A DNA stretch of 64,000 bases from an uncultured Thalassolituus sp. (lineage in GTDB: Bacteria; Pseudomonadota; Gammaproteobacteria; Pseudomonadales; Oceanobacteraceae): assembly GCF_950066645.1 (NCBI RefSeq), contig NZ_CATMFB010000001.1, positions 124,001 through 188,000 of the forward strand, in the 5' to 3' direction. The first letter of the stretch is position 1. The number at the start of each line of letters is the position of its first letter. Position numbers and translations under genes: made by a program. The notes beneath the pieces are model-generated. The model saw nothing but the letters and a program-made list of their open reading frames with translations, was not told where the DNA came from and searched no databases. This document shows, in pieces, positions 1 to 9,652 of this stretch.

Positions 1-959
1 GTAACTTCGAACTGCAGATGTCTGAACAACAGCTGCTTATGCGTACCGCCGAGGCATACTTCAACGCGCTGCGCGCAGAAGATAATCTGTCGACCGCGAA
101 TGCCGAGCTTAAAGCCGTGCAGCGCGCGCTTGAGCAGACCAAGCAGCGCTATGACGTGGGTCTGATTGCGATCACAGAGGTGCATGAGGCTCAGGCTGCA
201 TATGACCTCAGTTACGCCAGTCTGCTGGGCCAGAGAGCTAACCGTGAAGTGCAGTATGAGATTCTTGCTCAACTCACCGGCGAGAAAATTTCCGGAGTCA
301 GTGCCCTGAAATCTTCGGTCGCTATGAGTGACCCGCAGCCTCAGGACGCCGAAGAGTGGGTGGCCTCGGGTCTGGAGAAATTTCCTGGACTCCTGATGGT
401 TCAGTCGCAGGTAGAAGCGGCGCGTCTGCAACGCAACGCTACCCGCTCACAGCACATGCCGACGGTAGAATTGTTTGCTTCATATACCGACGGTGACCAG
501 GCGTATGGCTTTGAAGACCCGCTGGATGCAAGTGCGACCAGTTATGGCGTCAAAGTGACTGTGCCACTGCTGGCGGGTGGTTCTCTGTATGCAGCCAGTA
601 AGCAGGCCGCGCTGAACTATGCATCTGCGGATTATCAGTTGGAAAAAACCCGTCGCGATGTAAAACAGAACATCCGTAGTCTGTATCTTCAGGTACGTAC
701 CGATGTGCTGAATATCAATGCCCGCTCACAGGCGATTCGCTCTGCGCGCAGTGCACTGGACGCGACCCAGACGGGCTACAAAGTCGGTACCCGAAACATT
801 GTGGAAGTACTGGATGCCCAGAAGAAGGTGTATCAGGCAGAGCGTGACTATGCCAATGCGCGTTATGACTACATTCTCAACCTGCTGAGCCTGAAATTCT
901 ACGCAGGGACACTGAATGAAGCGGACATTGAGATGCTTAACGGTTGGCTGGAAAGCTGA
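1..959 (+). CDS. tolC: TolC family outer-membrane efflux protein, 3' part
   Basis: This is the C-terminal part of an outer-membrane channel that works with inner-membrane pumps for type I secretion and drug efflux. The open frame runs in from the window edge, so the true start lies upstream; the ATG at 18 is internal. The visible 318 residues contain the conserved start of the first TolC repeat (AEAYFNALRAEDNL, then QRYDVGLIAITEVHEAQAAYD). The second repeat begins near residue 215 and carries YKVGTRNIVEVLDAQKKVYQAERDYA. Two related helical-hairpin repeats are the hallmark of TolC. A strong hairpin terminator follows the stop and is shared with the converging waaA gene. The family assignment is secure; which pump it serves cannot be seen. 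Confidence 0.93.
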   Translation, partial: NFELQMSEQQLLMRTAEAYFNALRAEDNLSTANAELKAVQRALEQTKQRYDVGLIAITEVHEAQAAYDLSYASLLGQRANREVQYEILAQLTGEKISGVSALKSSVAMSDPQPQDAEEWVASGLEKFPGLLMVQSQVEAARLQRNATRSQHMPTVELFASYTDGDQAYGFEDPLDASATSYGVKVTVPLLAGGSLYAASKQAALNYASADYQLEKTRRDVKQNIRSLYLQVRTDVLNINARSQAIRSARSALDATQTGYKVGTRNIVEVLDAQKKVYQAERDYANARYDYILNLLSLKFYAGTLNEADIEMLNGWLES

Positions 960-973
960 GTGTTTGAATAAGT

Positions 974-1000
974 AAAAAAGGGGCCGACAGCCCCTTTTTT
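974..1000. terminator. Bidirectional rho-independent terminator
   Basis: The 5-bp stem GGGGC/GCCCC has a CGACA loop and is flanked by six A on the left and six T on the right. It can therefore end transcripts from both the TolC-like gene and the converging waaA gene. Confidence 0.85.
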
Positions 1001-1013
1001 ATTGGCAGATATT

Positions 1014-2315
1014 TCAGTGCTTGAGCAGAGGATCTATCAGATCAACGAGCCGCTGCACTGCACCGCGGTTATTATCAACCGTGGCTTGTGCCCGTTCACC
1101 CATGAGCTGACGGGCTTCAGTATCATTCAGAAAATACGCCAGACGGGTAGCCAACTGGTTCAGATCAGAGACGACCTCAAGCGCGTGGTCTTCTGCCATC
1201 GCATCGACAATGGCGGCGAAATTCACGTAGTTCGGGCCTATCAGCGTCGCCTTCCCCAGAGCCGCGGGTTCAATCGGATTGTGGCCTCCGAGTTCGACCA
1301 GGCTGCCACCCATCAGTACAACATCGGCTGCAGCGAGAAGCGTCAGCATTTCACCCATGGTATCTGCCACATAGACCTGAGTAGCTTCTGAAGCCTGGCC
1401 CTGCGAGCGACGCTGTATCTTCAGCTGACGACTGCGAGCGGCGTTACCAACCGCTTCAAAACGTTCAGGATGGCGAGGGATAAGCAGCAACAGCAGTTCG
1501 GGTACTGCTTTGTGAAGTTCTGGCCAGAGGTCGAGAACCTGTTCATCCTCGCCCGGATGACTTGATGCCAGCGCCAGGACAGGACGTTCGCGGCCCCACT
1601 GCTGACGCAGTTCTGCACCTTTATCGTTGAGGCCCTCTGCGACCGTCAGATCAAACTTCACGCTGCCTGTCACCGCGAGACGCTCAGGGGGCAGACCCAG
1701 TGCCAGAAAGCGGTCGGCATCACTCTGGTGCTGAGCGGCGACCACGCTCAGGCGCTGCAACATCGGTTGAGTCAGTGCGCTGAATTTTGCGTAGCCGCGC
1801 GCGGATTTCTCAGACAGACGGGCGTTTGCCAGGATTACCGGGATATGACGCTGTTCGCAGCAGGCCATGAGGTTAGGCCAGAGTTCGGTTTCCATAACCA
1901 CGAGCGCGGCGGGGCGGATGGTACGGAGAAAACGATGAATAAAAACCGGCAGGTCGTAGGGCAGGTACATGTGAAATACCCGGCCGCCAAAGAGGCGCTT
2001 TACCTGTTCGGAACCCGTAGGCGTGGTGGTGGTGATGATCAGTGGCGTGTCCGGGTTCTGCTCAAGGAAACGCTTTACCAGTGGTGCGGCCGCCAGAGTC
2101 TCCCCGACAGACACAGCATGAACCCACAGACCGCCAGCGCGAGGGTGGTGTGGCAGGTAGCCAAACCGCTCGGCAATGCGCTGCCGGTAAGCAGGGTTAG
2201 CGCGTCCGCGCCACCACAGGCGGGCGACGATTAACGGCATCAGCAGCGTGTACAGCAGGGTATAAGCAAAGCGGGCCACAGAGTTCCAGACCTGAGTCAC
2301 ATAACGGTCGCGCAT
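1014..2315 (-). CDS. waaA: 3-deoxy-D-manno-octulosonic acid (Kdo) transferase
   Basis: This enzyme transfers Kdo from CMP-Kdo to lipid IVA at the inner membrane, the first step of LPS inner-core assembly. The 433-residue length fits the family (about 425). After an N-terminal hydrophobic segment ([18 protein letters not shown]) come the family motifs [23 protein letters not shown] and, near the C terminus, [20 protein letters not shown]. These are the GT-B fold donor-side residues of Kdo transferases. It diverges from hldE, which also belongs to LPS core synthesis, with about 65 bp between the starts. No domain is missing. Whether it adds one or two Kdo residues cannot be read from the sequence. 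Confidence 0.95.
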   Translation of the reverse strand: MRDRYVTQVWNSVARFAYTLLYTLLMPLIVARLWWRGRANPAYRQRIAERFGYLPHHPRAGGLWVHAVSVGETLAAAPLVKRFLEQNPDTPLIITTTTPTGSEQVKRLFGGRVFHMYLPYDLPVFIHRFLRTIRPAALVVMETELWPNLMACCEQRHIPVILANARLSEKSARGYAKFSALTQPMLQRLSVVAAQHQSDADRFLALGLPPERLAVTGSVKFDLTVAEGLNDKGAELRQQWGRERPVLALASSHPGEDEQVLDLWPELHKAVPELLLLLIPRHPERFEAVGNAARSRQLKIQRRSQGQASEATQVYVADTMGEMLTLLAAADVVLMGGSLVELGGHNPIEPAALGKATLIGPNYVNFAAIVDAMAEDHALEVVSDLNQLATRLAYFLNDTEARQLMGERAQATVDNNRGAVQRLVDLIDPLLKH

Positions 2316-2381
2316 AGTAGCACAACTGCAGCGGCCATTATGCTAGACTGCGCGCTTTCTGAACCGCATGCGAACAAGCTG

Positions 2382-3812
2382 ATGGACGTTACCATTCCTG
2401 ATTTTCACAAAGCCCGTGTACTGGTCTTTGGCGATGTGATGCTCGACCGCTACTGGGGCGGTCCGACCTCCCGTATATCACCCGAAGCACCGGTGCCTGT
2501 AGTGAAAATTCAGGATACCGAAAACCGTGCTGGCGGCGCGGGTAACGTCGCACTGAATATCGCGACTCTGGGTAGCCAGGTGGATCTGCTGGGCATTACC
2601 GGTAATGACGATAATGCCTCGATTCTTGAGCAGCTGCTTGATGAGTCGGGCGTTGGTTGTGCCTTCCAGAAACATCCACTGAATCCAACCATCACTAAAT
2701 TACGCATCATCAGTCGTCAGCAGCAGTTGATTCGTCTGGATTTCGAAGAAGCGTTTGACGCAACGGATCTGACCACGCTTTATCAGACCTTCGAAGAGCG
2801 TGTCGCACAGGCGGGTGTGGTGATTCTGTCGGACTACGGCAAAGGTGCGCTGGCGAACCCTCAGCATCTGATTCAGGCGGCACGTCGTCAGAACGTTCCC
2901 GTGATGATCGATCCGAAGGGCACAGACTTTGAAAAATACCGTGGGGCCACGCTGATCACACCGAATCTGAGTGAGTTTGAAGCCGTGGTCGGACGCAGTG
3001 ACACCGATGAGGTACTGGTCGCGAAAGCCCGGACCCTGATTCAGGATTACGATCTCGATGCGGTGCTGGTGACGCGCAGTGAAAAAGGTATGACCCTGGT
3101 GCAGAAGAATGCTGAGCCATTCCATCTGCCGACCCGGGCCCGGGAAGTGTATGACGTGACCGGCGCCGGCGATACCGTGATCAGTGTGCTGGCCACATCG
3201 CTGGCCGCGGGCTGCAGCATGGAGCAGGCAACGTTTCTGGCTAACACTGCTGCAGGTATCGTTGTCGGTAAGCTGGGCACTGCAACCGCGTCAACAGAGG
3301 AGCTGCGTCGTGAACTGCGCCTCGAAAGCCAGCAGGGGGCAGGCCTGTTCGACGAAGAATCGCTGATGTTGCTGGTCGAAGAGGCGCGTAGCCGGGGCGA
3401 AACGCTGGTGATGACTAACGGGTGTTTCGACATCATTCATCCCGGCCACGTTCAGTATCTGAAAGAAGCGAAAGCATTGGGCGATCGTCTGCTGGTGGCG
3501 GTGAACTCAGACGATTCAGTCTCGCGCCTGAAAGGTCCGACCCGCCCGGTGAACCCACTGGATCATCGGATGGCAGTGTTGTCCGGCCTTGAGAGTGTCG
3601 ACTGGGTCGTCCCGTTCCAGGAAGACACGCCCGAACGTTTAATCTGTCGGGTTTTACCAGACGTTCTGGTGAAAGGCGGAGATTATCGGGTCGAAGATAT
3701 TGCCGGTGGGCAGTGTGTACAGAACAACGGCGGTGAAGTGATTGTCCTGAGCTTTAAGGACAACTGCTCTACCTCTGCAATTGTGAAAAGAATTCAGGAG
3801 ACTGAAGCATGA
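2382..3812 (+). CDS. hldE: Bifunctional heptose 7-phosphate kinase / heptose 1-phosphate adenylyltransferase
   Basis: HldE phosphorylates D-glycero-D-manno-heptose 7-phosphate and later adenylylates the heptose 1-phosphate, supplying ADP-heptose for the LPS inner core. The N-terminal half is a PfkB/ribokinase-type kinase ([20 protein letters not shown], and the DVTGAGDTV catalytic motif near residue 260). The C-terminal third is a nucleotidyltransferase ([16 protein letters not shown]). A longer reading from 2340 is possible. I chose the ATG at 2382 because [20 protein letters not shown] aligns with the usual HldE N terminus and because the 2340 region looks like a promoter -10. The stop overlaps the hldD start (ATGA), so the two are translationally coupled. 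Confidence 0.96.
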   Translation: MDVTIPDFHKARVLVFGDVMLDRYWGGPTSRISPEAPVPVVKIQDTENRAGGAGNVALNIATLGSQVDLLGITGNDDNASILEQLLDESGVGCAFQKHPLNPTITKLRIISRQQQLIRLDFEEAFDATDLTTLYQTFEERVAQAGVVILSDYGKGALANPQHLIQAARRQNVPVMIDPKGTDFEKYRGATLITPNLSEFEAVVGRSDTDEVLVAKARTLIQDYDLDAVLVTRSEKGMTLVQKNAEPFHLPTRAREVYDVTGAGDTVISVLATSLAAGCSMEQATFLANTAAGIVVGKLGTATASTEELRRELRLESQQGAGLFDEESLMLLVEEARSRGETLVMTNGCFDIIHPGHVQYLKEAKALGDRLLVAVNSDDSVSRLKGPTRPVNPLDHRMAVLSGLESVDWVVPFQEDTPERLICRVLPDVLVKGGDYRVEDIAGGQCVQNNGGEVIVLSFKDNCSTSAIVKRIQETEA

Positions 3813-4780
3813 TTATTGTCACTGGTGGTGCCGGCTTTATCGGCAGCAATATCGTAAAAACACTGAATGGCATGGGACGTACCGACATTATCGTTGTCGA
3901 TGATCTGACCGACGGCCGTCAGTTTTACAATATCAGTGACTGTGACATCACTGACTATCTGGATAAAAATGATTTTATTCAGCGCGTACAGTTGGACGAT
4001 GGTCTGCTGGATGATGTTGAAGTAATTTTTCATGAAGGCGCCTGCTCATCCACAACGGAGTGGGACGGCAAATTTATGATGGAGAATAATTACGAATATT
4101 CGAAAATTATTCTTCATGCCTGCCTCGAAAAAGGCATTCCATTTCTGTACGCATCCAGTGCTTCTGTATACGGTGGCAGTGACGTGTTTAAAGAAGAGCG
4201 TCGTCATGAAAAGCCGCTGAATGTATACGGCTATTCAAAGTGGCAGTTCGATCAGTATGTTCGCCAGCTGCAGCATACCTATCCGAATGATACCTTCCCG
4301 AGCCAGGTTGTGGGCTTCCGTTACTTTAATGTGTATGGCCCCCGTGAGCAGCATAAAGGCTCGATGTCGTCGGTCGCTTTCCATTTTAATAACCAGATAA
4401 AAGATCAGGGACTGTGCAAACTGTTTGGTGAAACCGAGGGGTATGCCGCTGGAGAACAGCGTCGTGATTTTGTCTACGTTGGTGACGTTGTTAAGGTCAA
4501 TCTCTGGTTCTGGAAACATTCTGATAAAAGCGGAATTTTTAATCTGGGTACCGGTCAATGTCAGAGCTTTAATGACGTCGCTGATGCCGTCATTGCCTGG
4601 CACTCTGCTCGCGGCACGGAAGGTAAAAAAGAATACATCCCTTTCCCTGAACATCTGAAAGGTGCGTATCAGAGCTTCACTGAAGCTGATATCTCGGCGC
4701 TTCGCGCTGCTGGCTATGCTGATGCCTTCGCGACCGTCGAGGAGGGTGTGACGGAATACATGGACTGGCTGAATGGCTGA
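3809..4780 (+). CDS. hldD: ADP-L-glycero-D-manno-heptose 6-epimerase
   Basis: HldD (RfaD) epimerises ADP-D-glycero-D-manno-heptose to the L,D form used by heptosyltransferases. The 323 residues open with the Rossmann NAD(P)-binding motif [10 protein letters not shown] and contain the extended-SDR catalytic region (SSASVYGG, then [12 protein letters not shown], the Y-xxx-K pair). [18 protein letters not shown] is strongly conserved in this epimerase. It overlaps hldE by 4 bp and the downstream acyltransferase gene by 8 bp, so the three form one envelope operon. The stretch around 4000-4150 is richer in A and T than its neighbours, but the reading frame is intact. Confidence 0.97.
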   Translation: MIIVTGGAGFIGSNIVKTLNGMGRTDIIVVDDLTDGRQFYNISDCDITDYLDKNDFIQRVQLDDGLLDDVEVIFHEGACSSTTEWDGKFMMENNYEYSKIILHACLEKGIPFLYASSASVYGGSDVFKEERRHEKPLNVYGYSKWQFDQYVRQLQHTYPNDTFPSQVVGFRYFNVYGPREQHKGSMSSVAFHFNNQIKDQGLCKLFGETEGYAAGEQRRDFVYVGDVVKVNLWFWKHSDKSGIFNLGTGQCQSFNDVADAVIAWHSARGTEGKKEYIPFPEHLKGAYQSFTEADISALRAAGYADAFATVEEGVTEYMDWLNG

Positions 4781-5684
4781 CCGCTCACTGGCTCACCCGA
4801 AATACTGGCCGTCCTGGCTGGGGGTGGGGCTGTTGATTGGTCTGACCCGGCTGCCTTATTCGTGGCAAATTTCTATCGGCCGTTCGATGGGGCTGCTTCT
4901 GCATAAAGTAGCGCGTAGCCGCCGCCATATTGCAGAGGTCAACGTCAGACTCTGTTATCCGGAGCTGTCCGCTCGGGATCAGGCGGCGCTTGTCCGCCAG
5001 ATATTTATAGATAATGGGATCGGGCTGACCGAAACCTTTATCGCCTGGTTCCGCGACCCCTCCTGGTTACAGGACCGCACTGAATACCGGGGCTTCGATA
5101 AAGTCCGCGAGGCGACGGCTGGTGGACAGGGGGTGATGCTGCTGGGAGCGCATTATTCAATGCTGGATCTGGCAGGAGCCCTGATTACCAATGAGCTACG
5201 GGTAAGCGTCAGCTACCGGCCACAGGACAATCCTGTGATGAATTATATTATGGAGCGTAACCGCGCCCGCCTGTATGACGAATGTCTGACCCGTAAAGAT
5301 ATCCGTGCCTTTATCCGGACACTGAAGAAAGGCAATGTGCTCTGGTATGCGCAGGACCAGGATTTCGGTCGTAAAAACAGTGTTTTTGTGAACTTCTTTG
5401 GCCACCCAGCGGCCACTATCACGGCCACATCACGTATCGCCAAAGCCGGGAATGCCCTGGTGTTACCCATCACGTATTTCCGCAAAGACGATAACAGTGG
5501 GTATGTCATTGAAGTGCATGATCCGCTGCCGATTCCAAGCGGAGATGACGTTCAGGACGCCCAGGTCGCCAATGATTTCCTCGAAGTGCAGTTACGGGAA
5601 CATCCTTCCCAGTACCTCTGGCTGCATAAGCGTTTTAAAACTCCTGCCGACAGCTCACAGAAGAAAGGGCTGTTGTATAAATAA
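4773..5684 (+). CDS. Lysophospholipid/lauroyl acyltransferase, LpxL/HtrB family
   Basis: This inner-membrane acyltransferase adds a secondary acyl chain to Kdo2-lipid IVA during lipid A maturation. The 303 residues contain the HX4D catalytic motif (GAHYSMLD, about residue 130), a downstream NRARLYDE segment and the conserved [18 protein letters not shown] block, all typical of LpxL/LpxP proteins. The N-terminal hydrophobic segment ([15 protein letters not shown]) would anchor it to the membrane. The 8-bp overlap with hldD supports a shared LPS role. LpxL, LpxP and LpxM cannot be told apart with confidence here; the FG-DQD region favours the LpxL/P group. Confidence 0.9.
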   Translation: MADRSLAHPKYWPSWLGVGLLIGLTRLPYSWQISIGRSMGLLLHKVARSRRHIAEVNVRLCYPELSARDQAALVRQIFIDNGIGLTETFIAWFRDPSWLQDRTEYRGFDKVREATAGGQGVMLLGAHYSMLDLAGALITNELRVSVSYRPQDNPVMNYIMERNRARLYDECLTRKDIRAFIRTLKKGNVLWYAQDQDFGRKNSVFVNFFGHPAATITATSRIAKAGNALVLPITYFRKDDNSGYVIEVHDPLPIPSGDDVQDAQVANDFLEVQLREHPSQYLWLHKRFKTPADSSQKKGLLYK

Positions 5685-5745
5685 TAATATTAATTCGGTG
5701 AATGTTTCTGGATTCTTATTATTCATTTTATAGATTCTTAGGGTG

Positions 5746-5778
5746 CCGGTTAGACTGAGAGCAACTCAGATCAACCGG
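5746..5778 (+). promoter_or_regulatory. Two-tier inverted repeat over the ribosome-binding region of the acyl-CoA dehydrogenase operon
   Basis: Outer arms CCGGTT (5746-5751) and AACCGG (5773-5778) enclose inner arms CTGAG (5755-5759) and CTCAG (5765-5769) around the loop AGCAA. The right outer arm runs into GGAG, the likely Shine-Dalgarno of the ATG at 5787. It could be a repressor operator or an mRNA hairpin that masks the ribosome-binding site. A TATAGA-like -10 lies near 5730, which would put the dyad in the 5' leader. Confidence 0.5.
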
Positions 5779-5786
5779 AGCCTGTT

Positions 5787-7007
5787 ATGGACTTCCAACA
5801 CTCGGCCAAAGCCCAGGAATACATCCGCAAAGTCACCGCCTTTATGAGGGAGGAGATTGAGCCTGTCGAAGAGGCGTACCTGCGAGAACTTCACAGCCTG
5901 GATAATAAGTGGGTCGTACTGCCCGTAATCAACGAGCTGAAGGCTAAAGCGAAGGCCGCTGGGCTGTGGAATCTTTTCTTCCCGGATGATGAGCACGGCG
6001 TCGGTCTGTCGAACGTTGAGTATGCCCCCCTTGCTGAGATTATGGGGCGCTCATTCATTGCTCCAGAAATTTTCAACTGTAATGCGCCCGATACCGGCAA
6101 CATGGAAGTGCTGGAGAAATACGGTACGGAAGCGCAGAAAGAGCGTTGGCTGAAACCACTGATGGCAGGGGATATCCGTTCTGTGTTCTGTATGACAGAG
6201 CCGGATGTGGCCTCCTCCGACGCAACCAATATGGAAGCGACCGCCATTGTTGAGGGTGACGAGGTCGTGCTGAATGGCCGTAAATGGTGGAGCACAGGAA
6301 TTGGGCACCCTGACTGTAAAGTCGGGATTTTTATGGCCCTGACGGATCCTCAGGCGCACCGTCATCAACAGCACTCGATGGTCCTGTTCGACCTGGATAC
6401 ACCGGGAGTAAAGATCGAACGTATGCTGCCGGTATTCGGTCATTACGATGAACCCTACGGGCATGGTGAAGTCAGCTTCAACAATGTCCGGGTGCCTGTG
6501 AGTAATATCATTGCCGGCCCAGGCCGGGGTTTTGAAATCGCTCAGGGGCGTCTTGGCCCCGGGCGTATTCATCACTGTATGAGACTGATCGGCAGTGCCG
6601 AGCGCGCGCTGGAATTAATGTGCCATCGAGCGGTCACCCGTGAGGCGTTCGGTAAACCACTCGCGAATCTGGGCGGCAACCGCGACATCATTGCCAATGC
6701 GCGTATGAGTATTGAGCAGGCACGGCTGTTGGTTCTTAAAGCCGCATGGATGATTGATAAAGTCGGCGCCGCAGGCGCCATGAGTGAAATTTCGCAGATT
6801 AAAGTCATTGCGCCGAATGTTGCACAGCAGGTCTGCGATGCAGCTATGCAGATGTACGGTGGTGCCGGATTGTCCGATGACTTCCCGCTTACAGGCATTT
6901 ATGCTGCTGCACGGGCATTGCGACTGGCGGACGGTCCGGATGAAGTTCACCGCGGGCTGATCGCTAAGTTCGAGCTCCTGAAATACAAAAAATTCATGAA
7001 GTCATAA
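5787..7007 (+). CDS. Acyl-CoA dehydrogenase (ACAD10/11-like)
   Basis: This is an FAD-dependent acyl-CoA dehydrogenase, which introduces a trans-2 double bond into an acyl-CoA and passes electrons to ETF. The 406 residues show the family signatures [17 protein letters not shown] (FAD/substrate region), GRKWWSTG, and the C-terminal [14 protein letters not shown] with an ADGPDEVH segment near the end. The neighbouring APH-type phosphotransferase is telling: in ACAD10/ACAD11 enzymes a kinase-like domain is fused to an acyl-CoA dehydrogenase to process 4-hydroxyacyl-CoAs. Here the two activities are separate genes in one operon. The start at 5787 has GGAG about 6 bp upstream. The substrate is inferred, not shown. 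Confidence 0.9.
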   Translation: MDFQHSAKAQEYIRKVTAFMREEIEPVEEAYLRELHSLDNKWVVLPVINELKAKAKAAGLWNLFFPDDEHGVGLSNVEYAPLAEIMGRSFIAPEIFNCNAPDTGNMEVLEKYGTEAQKERWLKPLMAGDIRSVFCMTEPDVASSDATNMEATAIVEGDEVVLNGRKWWSTGIGHPDCKVGIFMALTDPQAHRHQQHSMVLFDLDTPGVKIERMLPVFGHYDEPYGHGEVSFNNVRVPVSNIIAGPGRGFEIAQGRLGPGRIHHCMRLIGSAERALELMCHRAVTREAFGKPLANLGGNRDIIANARMSIEQARLLVLKAAWMIDKVGAAGAMSEISQIKVIAPNVAQQVCDAAMQMYGGAGLSDDFPLTGIYAAARALRLADGPDEVHRGLIAKFELLKYKKFMKS

Positions 7008-7023
7008 GAATAAAAGGCAGAGT

Positions 7024-7845
7024 ATGAAACGGGTACTTATCACCGGCGCAGCCAGCGGTCTGGGTCGTGCACTGGCGTTACGGTTTGCGCAGGACGGTGC
7101 AGACATCTGTATCGCAGATATAAATCGCGAAGGGTCGGAAGAAACGCTGAAACTCATCGGTGAGGCCGGCGGTAGCGGCTGGATTGCTCACCTTGATGTG
7201 CGCGTACCCGAACAATGGGAAGCGTTGCGCAACGATGTTGAAGAGCGCTGGCAGGGGCTGGATGTTCTGGTAAACAACGCCGGTGTGGCCACCGGTGACC
7301 GTGTCGACGCCGGTGAGTGGGACTGGTGGGAATGGATTATCGACATCAACCTGAAAGGCGTAGCGCTGGGCTGTCGTACTTTTACGCCGCTGATGAAAAA
7401 GCAGAACAGCGGCTACATCATGAATACCGCATCACTGGCGGGTCTGATGATTCTGCCTTCTATGGCGTCGTATAACGTCACAAAAGCCGGTGTAATTGCG
7501 CTGTCTGAAACCATGTATTACGAATTGCATGCGTACAACATTAAAGTGACGGCACTGTGTCCGGGCTTCTTCCGCACCAACCTGAATAAGACGATGAAAA
7601 CCTCCGATCCATCGATGCTTAAGTTCGTTGATAAAGTATTCGAAAAATCGGAACTGGATGCCAGTGAAGTTGCAGACGCGGCGTATAAATCGCTGATGAA
7701 AGGCGAGATGATCTGTAACCCTCATCCTATCGGGCGTAAGGCCGTATTTGTTAAGAAATATCTTGGCTGGTTGTTCCGCTGGAAAGTGAAGCAGGCGTCG
7801 TTTGATCTGCGTCGTCGAGAGGAAGAGGCGAAAAAACGCGCATGA
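7024..7845 (+). CDS. SDR family oxidoreductase
   Basis: A classical short-chain dehydrogenase/reductase of 273 residues using NAD(P)H. The TGAASGLGRALA cofactor motif starts at residue 7, NNAG lies near residue 88, and the active-site Ser plus Y-N-V-T-K (about residues 157-161) are all present. The basic C terminus (RRREEEAKKRA) is long for the family. It starts 16 bp after the acyl-CoA dehydrogenase and overlaps the following phosphotransferase gene by 4 bp (ATGA), so it is probably part of the same acyl-CoA pathway. A hydroxyacyl or alcohol substrate is likely but not determinable. Confidence 0.9.
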   Translation: MKRVLITGAASGLGRALALRFAQDGADICIADINREGSEETLKLIGEAGGSGWIAHLDVRVPEQWEALRNDVEERWQGLDVLVNNAGVATGDRVDAGEWDWWEWIIDINLKGVALGCRTFTPLMKKQNSGYIMNTASLAGLMILPSMASYNVTKAGVIALSETMYYELHAYNIKVTALCPGFFRTNLNKTMKTSDPSMLKFVDKVFEKSELDASEVADAAYKSLMKGEMICNPHPIGRKAVFVKKYLGWLFRWKVKQASFDLRRREEEAKKRA

Positions 7846-8936
7846 GCAAAGAATATATCGATCAGGCAAAAGACCTGCGCGACAGCGACAGCTTTGATAT
7901 TGGTTCTCTGAATTCCTGGTTACAACAGGCCGTGCCCGGTTTACAGGGCGTGCCTGATGTAAAACAGTTCTCGGGCGGGGCATCGAATCTTACCTATCTG
8001 CTCAGCTATCCTGCGCAGGCTGATGGTCAGCCGGTCGAATATATTCTGCGTCGCCCACCTCCAGGGCATAAAGCGGCCAGTGCGCATGATATGAAACGCG
8101 AATACCATGTAATGAAATCTTTGCGTCCGGTCTTTCCATACGTACCGGAAATGATTGCGATCTGTGATGATGCTGCGGTCATTGGTGGAGATTTTTACGT
8201 TATGGAGCGTCTCACGGGCATTATTCCCCGTGGTAATCTGCCGCGGGGGATGTCGTTGAGTCGCTCACAGGCCCGCGATCTGTGCCTGTCGACGTTTGAT
8301 AAACTGATTGACTTACATAAGGTCGATTATCAGGCCGCCGGCTTAAGCGATCTGGGAAAAGGGCAGGGGTACGTCCGTCGTCAGGTCGAAGGCTGGAGCA
8401 GCCGCTATGAAAAATCCCATACCTGGAATGTGCCTAAATTTAAAAAAGTTATTAAATGGCTGAAAGAAAATCAGCCAGAAGATATTGCTACCTGCATTAT
8501 TCATAATGATTTCCGTCTCGATAATGTCGTACTGAATGCCGAAAACCCAGGCGAAATTATTGGCGTTCTTGATTGGGAAATGTGCACGCTAGGCGATCCG
8601 CTGATGGATCTTGGCGGTGCTCTCGCTTACTGGGTGGAGGCGCGGGACGACTTTCTGATGCGCGCAGTGCGGCGCCAGCCAAGTCATCTTCCCGGCATGC
8701 TGACACGCAAACAGATCGTCAGTTATTACTGTGACAAAATGGGCTTTGATAAATCTCAATGGCCGTTCTACGAAGTCTTTGGGCTGTTCCGTCTCGCGGT
8801 GATTGCGCAACAGATTTATTACCGTTACCACCATAAGCAGACGGATAATCCAGCATTTAAAAATTTCTGGATTATTGTGAATTATCTGAATCTGCGTTGC
8901 CGGCGGATTATCCGTCAGCAGAAGAAACATCACTGA
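7842..8936 (+). CDS. APH-like phosphotransferase (acyl-CoA dehydrogenase-associated)
   Basis: A protein-kinase-like phosphotransferase of the APH/ChoK fold, 364 residues. The catalytic loop HNDFRLDN and the metal-binding DWEMCTLGDPLMDL are both intact, and the N terminus has FSGGASNLTYLL in the nucleotide-binding loop. By analogy with the kinase half of ACAD10/11 it may phosphorylate 4-hydroxyacyl-CoAs so that the partner dehydrogenase can process them; that role is inference from the operon. It overlaps the preceding SDR gene (ATGA) and its stop shares one base with the next start (TGATG), indicating tight coupling. Confidence 0.88.
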   Translation: MSKEYIDQAKDLRDSDSFDIGSLNSWLQQAVPGLQGVPDVKQFSGGASNLTYLLSYPAQADGQPVEYILRRPPPGHKAASAHDMKREYHVMKSLRPVFPYVPEMIAICDDAAVIGGDFYVMERLTGIIPRGNLPRGMSLSRSQARDLCLSTFDKLIDLHKVDYQAAGLSDLGKGQGYVRRQVEGWSSRYEKSHTWNVPKFKKVIKWLKENQPEDIATCIIHNDFRLDNVVLNAENPGEIIGVLDWEMCTLGDPLMDLGGALAYWVEARDDFLMRAVRRQPSHLPGMLTRKQIVSYYCDKMGFDKSQWPFYEVFGLFRLAVIAQQIYYRYHHKQTDNPAFKNFWIIVNYLNLRCRRIIRQQKKHH

Positions 8937-9628
8937 TGGCCGCCATTTATCTGGTCCGTCATGGACAGGCTGGGTTCGGGAAACTCAACTACGATCAGCT
9001 GTCGGATCTGGGAAAACAACAGGGCGAACTGGTCGGGCAGGCACTGCATGCCCGCCGCACTGAGGCCCGTCAGGTCGTCTGCGGAGCGATGCGCCGTCAT
9101 CGGGAAACCATGCAGGCCGCACAGCAGCACTGGCATAGCTGGGGGCCGGTGACTGAAATGGCGGGTTTTAATGAATTCGATAGCGATGAAGTGATTGCCC
9201 GTGCACATCCGCAGTTCAGTAATAAACTGGCACTGGGTGCCTGGCTGATGACGCAGGATAACCGTGCACGTGCTTTTCAGACGTTATTCTCTGGTGCAGT
9301 GAATCGTTGGATTTCTGGTGAATATGATGGTGATTATCAGGAATCCTGGCCGGCCTTTACTGCACGTATTGAATCCGCCTTAGCGCAGGTTATTCATCAG
9401 AGTAGTGGAGGCGATATCGTTATTTTTACTTCTGGTGGGCCGGTGACGGCGATCGCCCGTCAGTGCCTCGGGCTGAGTAACGCGCACGCGTTTGAGCTTA
9501 ACTGGACGCTATTCAATGGTGGAATTACCCAATTACTTTATAACCGCAGCGGCAAAGTCAGCCTGGCTGCGGTGAATGAACATCAACATCTGGCGGCTGC
9601 CGGAAAACAGTTTCTGACGTATCGCTGA
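8936..9628 (+). CDS. Histidine phosphatase family protein
   Basis: A 230-residue phosphoglycerate-mutase-type phosphatase. The catalytic LVRHGQAG sits directly after the start, and later blocks (VVCGAMRRHRETMQAA, IVIFTSGGPVTAI) match the branch-1 histidine phosphatase core, although the second catalytic His region reads TSGG where SHGG is usual. I start it at the ATG overlapping the upstream stop; a longer reading from 8897 would add 13 unconserved residues. Within this operon it may remove the phosphate introduced by the phosphotransferase, but this is inference. Confidence 0.87.
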   Translation: MAAIYLVRHGQAGFGKLNYDQLSDLGKQQGELVGQALHARRTEARQVVCGAMRRHRETMQAAQQHWHSWGPVTEMAGFNEFDSDEVIARAHPQFSNKLALGAWLMTQDNRARAFQTLFSGAVNRWISGEYDGDYQESWPAFTARIESALAQVIHQSSGGDIVIFTSGGPVTAIARQCLGLSNAHAFELNWTLFNGGITQLLYNRSGKVSLAAVNEHQHLAAAGKQFLTYR

Positions 9629-9652
9629 GCGTCAGATAATCAGGAGATAAAA

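Noticed and set aside
2340-2381. An upstream ATG for hldE at 2340
   Set aside because: It adds 14 unconserved residues and overlaps a likely promoter -10; the ATG at 2382 matches the family N terminus.
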